A stretch of 64,000 nucleotides of DNA from Heliocidaris tuberculata. Its lineage: Eukaryota; Echinodermata; Echinoidea; Camarodonta; Echinometridae. Both the position numbers and the translations under genes were made by a program. The stretch covers positions 10,810,468-10,874,467 of the forward strand of contig CM046847.1 in the NCBI GenBank assembly GCA_025618425.1, in the 5' to 3' direction. Shown one piece after another: positions 44,739 to 57,050 of the stretch (positions are counted from its first letter, which is position 1; every line of letters starts with the position of its first letter). The notes beneath the pieces were generated by a model. That model did not search any database and was not told the DNA's origin. It was given only the letters and a program-made list of their open reading frames with translations.

Positions 44739-45553
44739 GTGATGAAATACACGAGCTGGACTCCACTCCTTTTAATAAGAGAGCTTTGCAGCAATTTGTC
44801 GCCTCTCGCCCTGTGGTGCCCACCGGAGTAGGTAATGAATTCGGGCACGGACGATATTTCCAAAGGCGGCCTTTTCTCTCCTACTCTGCAAACAGTTACG
44901 AGCGACTTTGATAGTGAGACTGCCCCTGGAGTGCAGGCTTTATTATTGGTGATGGCTAAACCTTGATAAAATTAAAAATGCCTCATCTGTGTGTGCTTGA
45001 TTGCTTGTGGAACATCGGAGCGGCGTTCTCCTTTTTAAACAGTATTCATTTCAGTGCACACTGCGATACTTGTAAATCTAATAATGTGTAGAATAACTGT
45101 GTCAAAATAAAAATAATATGTAATATTGACTCCTAGATTTTTTTTCATTTTACATAATTAAGAGGTGCTGTGAAATCCTTGGGGTGCTTGTAGGTAATTT
45201 TAATATCATCCTCTCTATTAATTTCTTGGTGACATAACTGAAGAAAAGTAATCATCTTCAGATTTCATTCATTTCTTTGAAGAAAATATATTGTTTTATT
45301 CATACATGTACGCCTTCGGACTAATTGTGATCAATAGAAAAAAATAGAAGAGGAATTTCTAAAATGGATTCTCAAATTCTCAAATTTCTGTTTGTTCCAC
45401 TTCAAAATGGATTTAGAGCCGTTTTCAATTTTTACTAAATAATTTAGAGACATTAGCATTTCACCAAGGTATAAAATCATTCTTACTATCCATTGATCTA
45501 TTTGCCTTTATGTTCAGAAATGCTGACTGCATGACGGCCATGCTGTTTTCAAC

Positions 45554-46480
45554 TTCTCTATGAAAGTCGCTTATTGTATACAACATGATGATATATGCGT
45601 AGTAATATACCAAATTCTCTATGAAAGTCACTTATTGTAAACATTTACAACATGAGGAAATGTGCGTAGTAATATACCAAATTCTCTATGAAAGTCACTC
45701 ATTGTAAACATTTACAACATGAGGAAATGTGCGTAGTAATAAACCAAATTATCTATGAAGTCAGTCGTAAACATTTACAACATGAGGAAATGTGCATAGT
45801 AATAAACCTAATTATCTATGAAAGTCACTCATTAGCTACGTTCATATGGGACTTGTGGTTTCGAAACTTTAAATTAGCGAAAATTTAAGTTAACAAAACC
45901 ACAACCCCTAACCGCAACAAGGGTTCACACAAGCCCTAAACAACGAGCTGAAACTACAAGCTGAGCGATTGTTGTAGTTAACCCCAGAAGTAGATACTAC
46001 CGATTGTGTGTACAGTACACATACAGATCCTGTGTTTATAATTCGCGCAAAGTGTACGACTGGAAGTTTAACATTAACAGAAAGGTCATTCTTAACCACA
46101 AGCTTGCGAAACTTATTCTGTTCACATGGGCCAGAACTGTGACTGAGGACCCCGCCCCACTGCTCGTGGTTTTAGCCTTAACCACAAGCTCGCTTGTGGT
46201 TCTAGAACTACAAGTAAACTTAAAGTTTTGAAACTACAAGTCCATTCATATGGTCTGAAACTACAAGATAACTATAAGTTAACTTAAAGTTTTGAAACTA
46301 CAAGCGAAACTTAAAGTTTAGCTCCCATCGTGTGAACGTAACTATTGTGAACATTTACAACTTGAGGATATGTGCATAGCAATACCGATATACCAAATTC
46401 TCTATGAAAGTCACTTATTATATACTTTTACTACATGATGAGGATATGTGCCTGGCAATAAATCAAGTCATGCTATGACT
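45554..46480. repeat. Tandem array, ~60-75-bp unit, interrupted by a MITE
   Basis: Units carry TCTCTATGAAAGTCACTTATTG, AACATTTACAACATGAGGAA and GTGCGTAGTAATATACCAAA. About four units lie at 45554-45832 and two more at 46345-46480. The break is the element at 45835-46342. Confidence 0.78.
45835..46342. mobile_element. 508-bp MITE inserted in a tandem array
   Basis: The left end GCTACGTTCATATGGGA and right end TCCCATCGTGTGAACGTAAC are inverted repeats, with TA at 45833-45834 and 46343-46344 as a likely 2-bp duplication. The interior repeats GAAACTACAAG and AACTTAAAGTTTTG many times, forward on the right and complementary on the left. Confidence 0.72.
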
Positions 46481-47681
46481 ATAATGACAATGCAGTCCAC
46501 AAATTGTGCCCTAAATGTGTTTCTTGGCAAAGGCCTTGCCATCATGGAATAGGTATCGAGCAAGAGCCTTGTGTATTACCCTCATTATTCTTGTTTTTCC
46601 TATTTTAGATTTTTTTTTTTTGAGGAAGTATCGTGACAAGTGTTGTCAGTGTAATTTGATACCAGGATATTTATTCTGATCTCGAGGATGGTAGACAAGA
46701 TATTAAAGAAACCTTGAAAAGAAACCTTTGACACAAACATTTAAAGGTTCTATTCAACATTGTTAAGTAAAAAATGAAGATGAGTGTATTATATACATCT
46801 TTTTAAAACTGCTGGGAAAGTTTATGGAAAGATTATTCAAGTGTGTATAAGAGAAATTCACTTCTTATTTATTCCTTGAACATATTTTTTGGATTTTCTG
46901 GGTGTGTTTTGTGAAAAAATGCAACAATGGGAAAAATTATAAATTACCTGCAAATTTATTTTTCCAAAAAATTAACCAGGTATCTGTTTTTATTTGTAAT
47001 TTTGATTCTTGAGGCTTTTTAAACTAGGATATAGTTTTTATGTGTCTAGAAAATGTTGAATACATTTTGTCAACTGGTCTATATTTTGCAAGAGTGATAC
47101 CGTTTTCCATAATTTACCAGTTTAGGAATTAGATTTGGTTGCGACTTCTGTAGAACTTAAACCTGCAAATTTTATATTTTTCTTATCAGATTAAAAGCTG
47201 TGTTGTAATATACATGTACATGTACATGTAACACATGCATCCCATTTGTTCTTTATGTTTTATGGACTAAAATCTCCTGACATAAATAGAGTAGGATTTA
47301 GAGAGTGAGGTACATCTATGTATGATGTTCAGCCTATATATATTATTCAAGGTATATATATTTATCTTGGTGTGGGTATGCTACTCGTAAGTGTATAGAG
47401 ATATGAGTTCTCTGTCTTTTCCTACAAACTGACCCTCACGGACCCGTTTGAAACTGAACTGCGGCTTTTAGGATGGTGGCGTAAAAGGTCACTCCGCAGA
47501 TCGAGAGCCTAGGCCATATATAATCAGATCTGATTTATACACTTCTGTAAAATCCTATTCGACATTTCTTGAAGATATGCAATAACGTACAAATAGCCTT
47601 CATTTAGCAGTATTATATTCATCCGTTTAGTTTTTAAAAAAGAAAGACCTGACAGTACTCCAGGGCCCTGTCTTATACAGA
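46481..47681. other. No gene recognised
   Basis: AT-rich. TACATGTACATGTACATGTA lies at about 47211-47230. A moderately GC-rich patch at 47430-47510 has no identified content. Confidence 0.45.
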
Positions 47682-47860
47682 GTTTGATTTGATTTGATTT
47701 ATTGTTTCACATTCCACAAAATAACAGTTTTCGTATAAAAGTTCGACAAGATAAAGTATAATGACAAAAAACAACAACAATGGTAGTAGAAGAGATAAGC
47801 AGTAACGTGAAATATGAGGAACCTATTAAAAAGCAAAGCTTGTATAATATAGGTTCCCAG
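47682..47860 (-). repeat. LINE 3'-end-like sequence, inverted
   Basis: GTTTGATTTGATTTGATTTA is the complement of an AATCAAATCAAATC tail. The downstream AT-rich sequence up to the TTAA MITE would be the LINE 3' UTR read on the minus strand. Confidence 0.4.
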
Positions 47861-47882
47861 GCAAGATACCAATGATGGTTAA

Positions 47883-48277
47883 AGTGATTTGGTAACTTTG
47901 TAGAGGCTTGATAAAATCTGAGCTGCCTGGCCTTACATGCTATCAGTGTATGTATTATGGTGTAAAAATGAAGCCCAGGAAAAAAAAAAAAGCACTTCAA
48001 AATCATCATGTGCTTCACAACAGTAAACATATGCAAGTGACCGGAAATGCCAGACTCATTTTCCCCCATAGACGCAGTGTTAGACTAAAGCGTATGGCCA
48101 TACGCTTTCATAAATGGGAGTATTCAGTCATAGATATCTTTATAATAACAGCATTATATATTTGAAAACCTTTCTATGCCTGGCTATTTATTTAACCTTC
48201 TGAACGTCATTATAAAAGACAGATATCAAAATTCAACAATTTATTAAATCAAGCCTCCACAAAGTTACGGAATCCCT
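47883..48277. mobile_element. TTAA-flanked MITE, family 4 copy 1
   Basis: TTAA at 47879-47882 on the left; the right flank is TTAT (one change). Ends AGTGATTTGGTAACTTTGT and ACAAAGTTACGGAATCCCT are inverted. A perfect AAAGCGTATGGCCATACGCTTT-type palindrome sits near the centre (48087-48108). Also present at 50094-50479. Confidence 0.78.
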
Positions 48278-48847
48278 TTATTGCAATTTATTTCAATTTT
48301 TATAGATGTGATAATAAAGAATCTCTCCCCTGTATCAAAATAAGTTACAATAATGATGATTTTACATGTTCCATAAGGAGTCATACCATGTTTTACATTA
48401 TTGAAGCAAAAAATTGAAATGTATGATATTTCATATAATAAAATACATAAGGAAAAGTGAGTGTGTGACATCATCAGTTCCCTCATTTGCATACCGCCCA
48501 AGTTATGCATATCACTGTTTCATGAAATAATGCAAAACTTCAAAATGCCGTAACTTTCTTATTTTATATCCAATTTCAATAAAATTTTCACTGTTATGCT
48601 GGTTTAATTTTACTCTATTTATTCAAATCAACTTAATATTAGTGTGGACTTGGCCTTTAATGTTCTTTTCCAGTAAGACCAAAGATTTTATTTCTATTGC
48701 AATACAAATAACCGTAGGATCATCATAACTACAGAAATAATGGAAAACGAATTCCATACGAATATTACCACCTAGATCCTAGAATAATCTTCCTTCCTGT
48801 AACCTTTTGGACTGTTTTTATTCAACATTGATTTTGAAGAAGGATCT

Positions 48848-49270
48848 TGAAAGCCCTTCTGGATTCAAATAGACGATATTTTTGTGGTCTGTCTTTGCTG
48901 GTGGGTTGGATGGTTATTAAAGCCTTTCTGGCACTCAACAGACGATTATAATTTTATGGTCTTTGTTTTTTCTCACCGGTGGGTTGCATGGTTGTTAAAG
49001 CCTTCTAGCTCTCAACAGACAATATTTTGGGTGGTCTTTTTCTCACAAGCGGGTTGAGTGGTTAAGCCTTTCTCGCTCAGAACAGAATATATTTCATATG
49101 GTCCTTGTCTCATTGGTGAGTTGATTGGTTTGTTATACAGACCTTCTGGCTCTCAACAGACGATGCTTTTGTGGTCTTTTTTTTTTGGTGGTTGTTAAAG
49201 CCCTTCTCTCTCTCAACAGATGACATTTTTGGTGGTCCTTTTCTGGCTGGTGGGTTGAGTGGTTAGTTAT
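48848..49270. repeat. Tandem array, ~75-bp unit, about six diverged copies
   Basis: Units contain AAAGCCTTTCTGGCTCTCAA, CAGACGATATTTTTGTGGTC and GGTGGGTTGAGTGGTT. One partial unit (GCCCTTCTAGCTCTCAACA) reappears at 50484-50502, immediately after the second family-4 MITE. Confidence 0.75.
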
Positions 49271-49504
49271 TGATTAGAACACACCGTTGACAGTCTCTCA
49301 AGCTCTATCATCGAACTCTAAGCATGTTTACCTGAGTGATAGCCCATGCTCGAGAGGAATGCAGGGAATCCTATACAGTCCCTGATTCAATGGGGGGTCT
49401 CCAATGCACCGCATAGATCTCTGTCTGAGGGGGTGTGCTAGCGTGAGAGATATACACGGAGGGAAGATGACACCTTGCATTTAACGATTGCTTGAGGGAG
49501 TGTG

Positions 49505-49895
49505 CACTCTTGTTTTATATTCACCCTCTCTATATCTGTCTTGTCTCTTGTCCACTTACGACATCTTCTTTCCCTCACATTAATTCTCTCTCTTGTTCTC
49601 TTCACACTTTACATGTTTCTGTTGTTTTGTTGTTCCTTCTACTGTTATCTTTGTTGCTCTCTCTTTCTCTCTCTTGCTCTCTCTCTCTTGCTCTTTCTCA
49701 CTCCCCCCCTCTCTCTCTCTCTCTCGCACTCTCCTTTCCCATTCCCTCTATTTCTCCTGTCCAACTCTCTCCCCCTTCTCATTTGCTTTGCATTGTTTCT
49801 GTTTCACTTTACTTTTCCTTCTCTTTCCCTCTATCTCCCTCTCTCTTTTTCTCTCATTCTCTGTCTTCCCTCCCTTTGGCTGTTATCAGAGGCAG
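49505..49895. repeat. Pyrimidine-rich low-complexity tract
   Basis: Almost 400 bases of C/T-biased sequence with (CT)n blocks. The long frames through it are Ser/Leu/Phe-rich artefacts in all three forward frames. Confidence 0.8.
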
Positions 49896-50093
49896 TTTTC
49901 ACCAAGAGAGAGCAATTGTGAAGGTTCACCCATTTCATCCTTTTGAGCGAGACTCGGTCTGCATGACAATGAACATTACTGTCAAATTAGCTTATGCTGG
50001 AATAAAACAGCCTTGCCCTCTCTTTCCATTAAAAAGTCTATGCGAAATCATCATTCATGTAAAAGTGTAGACACATTAACTCACATCCTTTAA

Positions 50094-50479
50094 AGTGATT
50101 TGGTAACTTTGTAGAGGCTTGATAAAATCTGAACTGCCTGGCCTTACATGCTATCAGTGTATGTAATATGGTGTAAAAATGAAGCCCAGGAAAAAAAAAA
50201 GCACTTCAAAATCATCATATGCTTCACAAAAGTAAACATATGCAAGTGACCGGAAATGCAAAACTCATTTTCCCCCATAGACTCAGTGTACGACCAAAGC
50301 GTATGGCCATACGCTTTCGTAAATGGGAGTATTCAGTCATAGATATCTCAGTAATAGCAATATTTGAAATCCTTTCTATGCCTGGCTATTTATTTATCCT
50401 TCTGAAGATCATTATACAAGACAGATATCATAATTCAACAATGTATTAAATCAAGCCTCCACAAAGTTACCGAATCCCT
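50094..50479. mobile_element. TTAA-flanked MITE, family 4 copy 2
   Basis: TTAA at 50090-50093 and 50480-50483 flank a copy highly similar to 47883-48277 and including the central palindrome (50299-50320). Both TTAA sites are intact here. Confidence 0.82.
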
Positions 50480-50483
50480 TTAA

Positions 50484-53247
50484 TGCCCTTCTAGCTCTCA
50501 ACATAAAATCCATACTTGCTCTTAGACTTTTGTGTGACATTTTAAGGCAATCTGAAAACTAAGGGCTCGATTTCCTCGTTTTAATACTTCTACAAAGTGA
50601 TACACTTAAACACAATGCATTATCGTAAGTGGGTTTATTAAGTGGTGAGGTTTTGCACATTAAGCTTGTCATTTGATTAATTTAGTGAAGTGCATGTTGT
50701 GCAGTGTGTGCACTATAGGAGATTGAAAAAAAACTACATGTCTCATAAATTTATGAAGTTACCACATTGAAAGTGTACCCTTTTGTTTGAAGGACACCTG
50801 GTCAGGCAATACTTTAAAGGCATTGATTAACTTTGCCCAGGATTGAAAAAAAAAATCACTGTTCCAGCTAATGCTGTAATCATAATTGCAAACCTTTAGC
50901 TCAGACAGGAATCGCCTGAGTTTTATAAGCTGATCGGTCGTTTATATATCAAGATATTTACGATTGAACATTGATGTCGGGATAGAGTACCACCGAACCC
51001 TAAAGAACTCTTACGGTTGGCATACCTCGCTCTATCACAGAATACCGTACGGGCTGGAAACCTGCTCTGAAATCGCCAAGCGCTGGTGCTTGGTTTTTGT
51101 GACTGCAGCGCAGCGAAGAAGCCGAGCGACTTGCGCTAGCGATTGATCGCGATTTTCTCTTTTTTAGGATAGTAAACGGGTTCCATTTTCTCTCATACTT
51201 TCACATATCCTTAATTAAATATGTAGTTAGAGGACTGCACACAATTCACTGGCATTTGAGCTGATTTTACAATTTTTCACAAAGTTAATCAATCACTTTA
51301 ATGCACCAGTCTTTCATTTTAGCTGATGTCACTTCATTATTGTAGTACAAATTGCAATTCAGTGAAGTGACTAGCTGTAATCATCATTTGCCCTTGGTAG
51401 TGATATAAATATTACACTTCTTGATTTAAAGCTTATGATACTCAGAGCATGGTCAAGGATGTATTAGTAGCAAGCTGATGGCCAGTTAATCTAATTAGCA
51501 GCCACGTGCATGAATTATGTGGCCATGGATGAAATTCATCCTTGCTTAAAGTGATGATGATCAATATATGATGTGTTGACAGCTAGAAGAGCATTCACTC
51601 TATGGAAAATGAAATGCTCTTACCTTGACAGACAGAATTGACAACGTGAGGAAATAAATTGATTTAATTTAGATAGAATGGAAATGTACAGTCGGGGACT
51701 AGCCCTATAATTAGCGAGCGATTGTCCATTGAGTTGACCCCCTTTGACCTCACCAGTTCTTGCATTTTCCCACGATTTACGTAAATTTGTTTACAAATGC
51801 AAGCTGAAAAATAATGTATTAAACACCACTTTTTGTAAACATAAAGTTAAAAAAACTATTAAATATAGATGTGTCTTTCACAACAATACTGCAAAATCAA
51901 AGCTCGACCAACGGAAAATATGAAATTTTAGCGATATTTCTTCGGTTACAAACAGAAAATTTTACCTGTTAAACTTCTCCTAAAATTCCTCATTTCGGCT
52001 AGATTCGCAAGAAAGTCACCATCATGAATCATTTTATTGTACATTTTTCTATAATCGTATGGTATTTACTTGAGGTGAATTTTCCGCATGGAGTTGTGTC
52101 AGAAAAAAAGGATCTCGGTGTCAGATCGCCGAGGCTGACATAACAGAAAAATATTACAAACACGTCCCATGCGTTGAAATCTGTGTAGGGCTGAGCTCTG
52201 TGCGCGAGTGCTCCATGGGCCATGCGCATGTGCAATCTATGAATGAGCTGACTACAGCTGACTCATGAATATCGTATGTGCAGATCGTGAATTTGGCATC
52301 ACTGCGCACAATTTGCTGCTCTAAATTGCTGCAAGATATCGTGTGAAAAAGACGTAGTATCTCTGCAAAGAAAGAAGTCGCATCAGCGAAACTTTGTCTA
52401 AATAAGGAATATACACCCCCGAATAAGGAAATGAAGTTTCATGAATATTTATACAGGGGTAGACTTGTGTCAGAAAAAAATAGACACATAGTTTTTTGAC
52501 GTTTTCATTTCAAAATGTTGCTATAACTCGACAAAACAGTCATCATATTTCAGGATTTTTGCAGACAATCATTTATAACTACAAATTAGTTCATGTGGGA
52601 AGTTTCAGCTCATAAATCGCCAAAATAGAGGCGCAAATTAAAGTTCCTTGTTTTGCCATTGTGATGACCACACGCACGCACTGAGCTAGAAGTCCGTTGG
52701 TAATTCAAAACAAACCAGGGGTTAATGAGATGCAAATTGTACCGTAGTGCTAGGCCTGTGTAAGCCATCCTTTTCTGGCTTTATCAAAAATGTGCAATCA
52801 ACTTTAAGATGGTGGGGATGGGGGAATGTCATCATTAAATACCAACTTTGACATTTTTGTGGTCTCTTTTTCTCTTTTCTATTCTCTCCATTTTCACATT
52901 ACTTGCAGATGTATAAATTGCTTCAAATACTATGCTTGAAGGATAATAATATAATAATTCTTAAAATACAAACCAAAATGTGAATGTATACATATTAATC
53001 AGGGCATTTCAGATATTGTTTGCTGTCCTGAAGAATTTTGTTTTGAGTGTATGTACATGTATCAGTTACTTTTGATTCTTGAAAAAGGACACATCTGCAT
53101 TGCAACAAATAAATTCATTCAGTCTGGGTAGTCATGAGTTTGGCGTCAGCCTGAAATTTTAGTTTTGTAGCATGAATACTTCATGTTAAAATCAATCTTA
53201 ATTATTTCCATTTTCTTTATTTCATTTCCCATGTCTTCCTCTGCAGC
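50484..53247. other. No gene recognised; one small hairpin
   Basis: Mostly AT-rich. 50960-51160 is GC-richer and holds an imperfect hairpin at 50981-51036 (GATAGAG...CTCTATC with a GAACC/GGTT inner stem). 52030-52720 contains TGTGTCAGAAAAAAA twice (52095 and 52469) and several CpG-rich patches but no frame I can interpret. Confidence 0.4.
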
Positions 53248-53461
53248 CAAAGTGCATACAGAAGGTGCCACATTACGCCATCGCTGAGGAAGCCTATCAA
53301 GCTCGCTAAGTGACTCGTCGCTTTGCATCATCTCTCGTTCATCAGCCATGCCGTCGCAACGGAATCTTGTAAGCAGGATTGGTGGAGGCACTGAGAGTGC
53401 ATCTAGTGTGCCGCATTAAAGCACCGTGCCCGGAAGACGCTTCAAACGACACCGATCATTA
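53248..53461 (+). other. Possible 5' UTR exon
   Basis: A strong acceptor (CCCATGTCTTCCTCTGCAG) ends at 53247 and GTAAGC donors occur at 53368 and after 53461 (GATCATTAC|GTAAGCA). The interval is GC-richer than its flanks and lacks a long frame. It lies about 1.1 kb upstream of the candidate start exon at 54544 and could be a leader exon of the same transcript. Positional inference. Confidence 0.3.
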
Positions 53462-53817
53462 CGTAAGCACAAATAGCTCCAGCTTGACGAACGGCACAGC
53501 TATCAGGACGTCAGAGAATGCGGGTCAACAGCATTTCAAATTGAGTTAGATGATATGTTGTCATGGCAACCGTTTCCAGTCCAAACATGGGTAATGAGGG
53601 CTGTTGAAGACTAGTGAGCTATATCCATTCAGATAATGCAATTGGCTGGGGAGTAATTTACTTCATATAGACTCATCAGATTTTTTACTCGATTGGAGCC
53701 ACTTCATCATTACACTAAGTCTGTGTTTGCATCTTATAGCAACAACTGGATGATAAGCTGCATCATAAAACACAGGAGGCAGATACTTACCACCAGTAAC
53801 GTCTCTTGGATTATTAA

Positions 53818-54520
53818 AGCAAAGCCTAGTGGTCAGTGCTTGTGGACTTTCTGCTGATTCTGATTTCTGCCTGGTGCTTGAAAGGGTGGGACTATTTTTT
53901 GTGGATTTAGTGCCATCATTGTGTGTGGACTCTACTCATTTTTTGTTTCTGTGTAGGGCTGGTCAGAACAGGATTACTTGGACTACTTTTGGAATAATAT
54001 AGCAAGGCCTAGCTATCACAACCTGTGGACTCACTGCTACAACCCGGTGCTGGACATTACTGCTCTTGGATTAATACAGCAAAGCCTAGCGGTGAGTGTG
54101 TGTTGATTCTCTATGAACTTGTGTTTCTGTCCATTCCTAGACAGGGCAGGTCTACTCTTGGAAAAATACATTGAGGCCCAGCAGTCAGTGCCTGAGAACT
54201 CGCTGCTGCAGCCCAGTGCAGGACAGGGGGCAGTACTGCTCTTGGAATAATATAGCGAGGCCTAGCAATTCTGTGGACTCTCTGCTGCAATCCAGTGCAG
54301 GACAAGGCAGGACTACTATTGGAATAATATCACGAGGCCTAGTGGTCAGCATCTGTGGGTTTTGCTCGAACTTCGTGCTGGACATAACTGCCCTTGGAAA
54401 CTTTAATCCAGTGCTGGGCAGTGCTGCTCTCGGAATAATATAGTCAGGCTTGACGGTCAGTGTGTGTGTTGAATCTCTACTGATTTGTGTTTCTGTCCAG
54501 TGCTGGACAGGGCATCTGAC
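53818..54520. repeat. Tandem array, 77-92-bp unit, directly upstream of a candidate start codon
   Basis: Units share GCCTAGTGGTCAGTG, GGACTCTCTGCTGCAACCCA, GTGCTGGACAGGGCAG and TGCTCTTGGAATAATATAGC. GCCTAG landmarks fall at about 53824, 54007, 54084, 54176 (as GCCCAG), 54260 and 54337. The last unit supplies the acceptor TTTCTGTCCAG used by the exon at 54501. Confidence 0.78.
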
Positions 54521-54595
54521 CATCAGACAAGATAGGGTGCACCATGGGTTCATCACAGTCCAACCGTAAGGAGAACCTTGATCTCAACGGGGAAG
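54501..54595 (+). CDS. Candidate first coding exon with N-myristoylation signal
   Basis: Acceptor TTTCTGTCCAG ends at 54500. ATG 54544 has a strong Kozak context (CACCATGG) and encodes MGSSQSNRKENLDLNGE, with the next Gly codon split at GGGGAAG|GTAAGC (phase 1). Gly-2 followed by Ser-Ser-x-Ser is a classic N-myristoylation motif, so the product is probably membrane-tethered. Later exons would lie in 54596-64000 or beyond; I see none. The family is not identifiable from 17 residues. Confidence 0.5.
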
Positions 54596-56978
54596 GTAAG
54601 CCTTAAATGACATACATGTATGGTCGGTAGTGTAGCAAAACCTAGTGGCACATGTAGCAGCATTGAGAACTCATGGGGGTTAATATGCCGAAGAAAAATA
54701 AAGAGTTTAGGGGCAGATCCATAACAGTTGGGTCGCAAGCTACCCTACATCCTCAAAAAAGCCAGAGTAATAAGTCAGATTTGTTAGATTACCATGGAGA
54801 TGCAATGACATCAGATCACAGAAAATTAACCCTTGAATGCTGTTTTTCATGCAACTACATGTAGGTTTAGTTTAGCTTTATGCACCTTATACCTTTCAGT
54901 ATAAGTTAGGCTATATTGTTCAGTACTAGGAAGACAAATTGCATAGCTACATGTAGGAATTATTAATCTTAGGTGCCACCAAATTTACACATTCATATCT
55001 TCCTCATCTTCAAAAGTCATGAACCCATTCTGACTTCAAGAGGTAAATGTAGGTAAGCTTTTCTCTGTTAAACATTATTGGAAGGTGAAAAATATTGAAA
55101 AATATTGGTGATGTTTATTAACTACAGATGGCACAAAAAGGGGTTGATTCATTCTTGATTATCTTATACATGTACATGTAGGAGATGCTCTGGTAGCCTA
55201 TTGTATCTGTTGTTGTTTGAGATTTGTCACTGTATGGACAGCAAAATGAGACAGTGTATTTGTTGCCACACCTTGTCCCTTAGAAGTAAACATGAAAACA
55301 AATTTAAGCATTATCAAATAAATCACATTCAGAATCATTTGTTTAGTCTTGTGCAGCGAAGCAACTTCCTACATGTATATAATATACACCTTCCTTTGTG
55401 ATATGGCTTACATTGACAATTTGAAATGTAGATCACCAGAACGAAGTACACTTGCTAATTGTTCTACATTGTTTAAAATATTGTTACATAAATCTTGTGT
55501 AATTTTTTTTTTCTCTCTCTGTAGTTGCAAAAAAATGTAATTGTCTTTCTCTCTTACCATAAAACATTGGAGCAAATTAGATTTGCCTTTCTCAAAGAAT
55601 AATGCAGCTCATAAACAGTGTCATTATCTTATTTTCTCTCTGTGATATAACATACAATTATGTCTTTTTTTCTCACAAAAAGATCAACAAAATCACATGA
55701 TTGTCTTTCTCACTAATGAACCAGTGTAATTCAAACTATCAAGGAAATTATTCAAGCTGGAATTATAACAACAATGATGATGACAATTAAGTGCATGTAC
55801 AGGAAACCATATTTCTGATGACACATTTAAAGGCTACAGGCAGGTATTTGCAGCTGGCTGTGAGAGAATGCAGATTGCAGAAGTAATGATAAAATAACAT
55901 TCTGTCACCCTTCGCCCTAGTCTTGATTCCTCAATACTGAAATCATTTTAGAATATTCATGTGTGGCTTGTATAGAACCACATATGTGGTTTGGTTGGGT
56001 TTTAGTTTCCATATAAATATTCAAAATGCATGAATACAAAACAAATATACAAATCAACAACTAATGCAAGATGGCTGGATAGCTCTACAGTACATGTTTT
56101 ATGTACTATGAACATCAGTTATTTTATGTTTTCTGCACTGAGCTTTGTACATGTAGGTAAAAAAATTGTAATTTATAAATATATATTTAAATTTTAATCT
56201 TAGAAGGGGAGACTTTCAGAATAGCTAAAAATTAGCTCTTTTGTCACATGTACATTTATCTTCTGTGTACTCCTTGCTTGGACAAATTGTCTTGAAGCTG
56301 CATTTACTACATTCTATTTTTCTGTCTAAAAGTGCACTCATACATATATATGAGGTCTAAAGTGCAGGTAGTGGCTTACTTCAGTATAGGTTTGAATAAC
56401 ATGCTTCATATGAGATGTGACTAAGGAGATATATACTTGGAATATGATTCCGAGCTGCTCATTACATATAAAGTGAACATTAATGCACACAGCTAGACAA
56501 GGTGCTATTATTGATATGAATCGTGTAGTGAAACGATAAATGCTTTGCGCAGAGTCCCTCGCTGGCAGCCTTCGTGGCCTGTTTTTTCTTACTGGAAGCG
56601 GGACGAAGTTGAGGGCAGGGTTAATAAGAGAGAACGATTTGTGATCTTGTTTGGGTAACCCCATCACCCAGTGTTACTGTCTGTCAGCTCAATTGGACTT
56701 TCTTGACAGTGATGTGACGGGGCGAGAGATGTTCACCTTTTGGATAAGTCTGCAGATGTATGTGTCTGAGAGCCCTCCAGTTATTATGCATTCATTTTCT
56801 TGTGTAGATATTTTGTTTTTGTTGCCTGTTAAAAGTGAAGTTTAACTTTTTTTTGTTGCATAAACAAAAATCAAGAAAATAAAGAAAAGAAAAGAAAAAA
56901 AAAATGCTGAGTACAATACCTCTCTACAGCAAATGATATTTGTAGGTAATTTACTGCATTTTTGAAGCTTTTTTAAAG
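54596..56978. other. No exon recognised; probable intron
   Basis: AT-rich with TACATGTA strings. 56530-56640 is locally GC-richer without an interpretable frame. If the exon at 54501 is real this is its first intron. Confidence 0.4.
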
Positions 56979-56980
56979 AA

Positions 56981-57047
<67 letters not shown>
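56979..57047. repeat. (GAT)n microsatellite
   Basis: About 22 uninterrupted GAT/ATG triplets. The poly-Ile frame on the minus strand is an artefact. Confidence 0.9.

Positions 57048-57050
<3 letters not shown>

Noticed and set aside
49492..50070. 192-codon forward frame plus overlapping frames of 139 and 117 codons
   Set aside because: All three forward frames are open because the DNA is nearly pure pyrimidine; the peptides are Ser/Leu/Phe low complexity.
38813..54595. Exons at 38813, 44617 and 54544 as alternative first exons of one gene
   Set aside because: Their end phases differ (2, 2 and 1), so they cannot all splice to one downstream exon; only the first two share a phase, and no common exon is visible.
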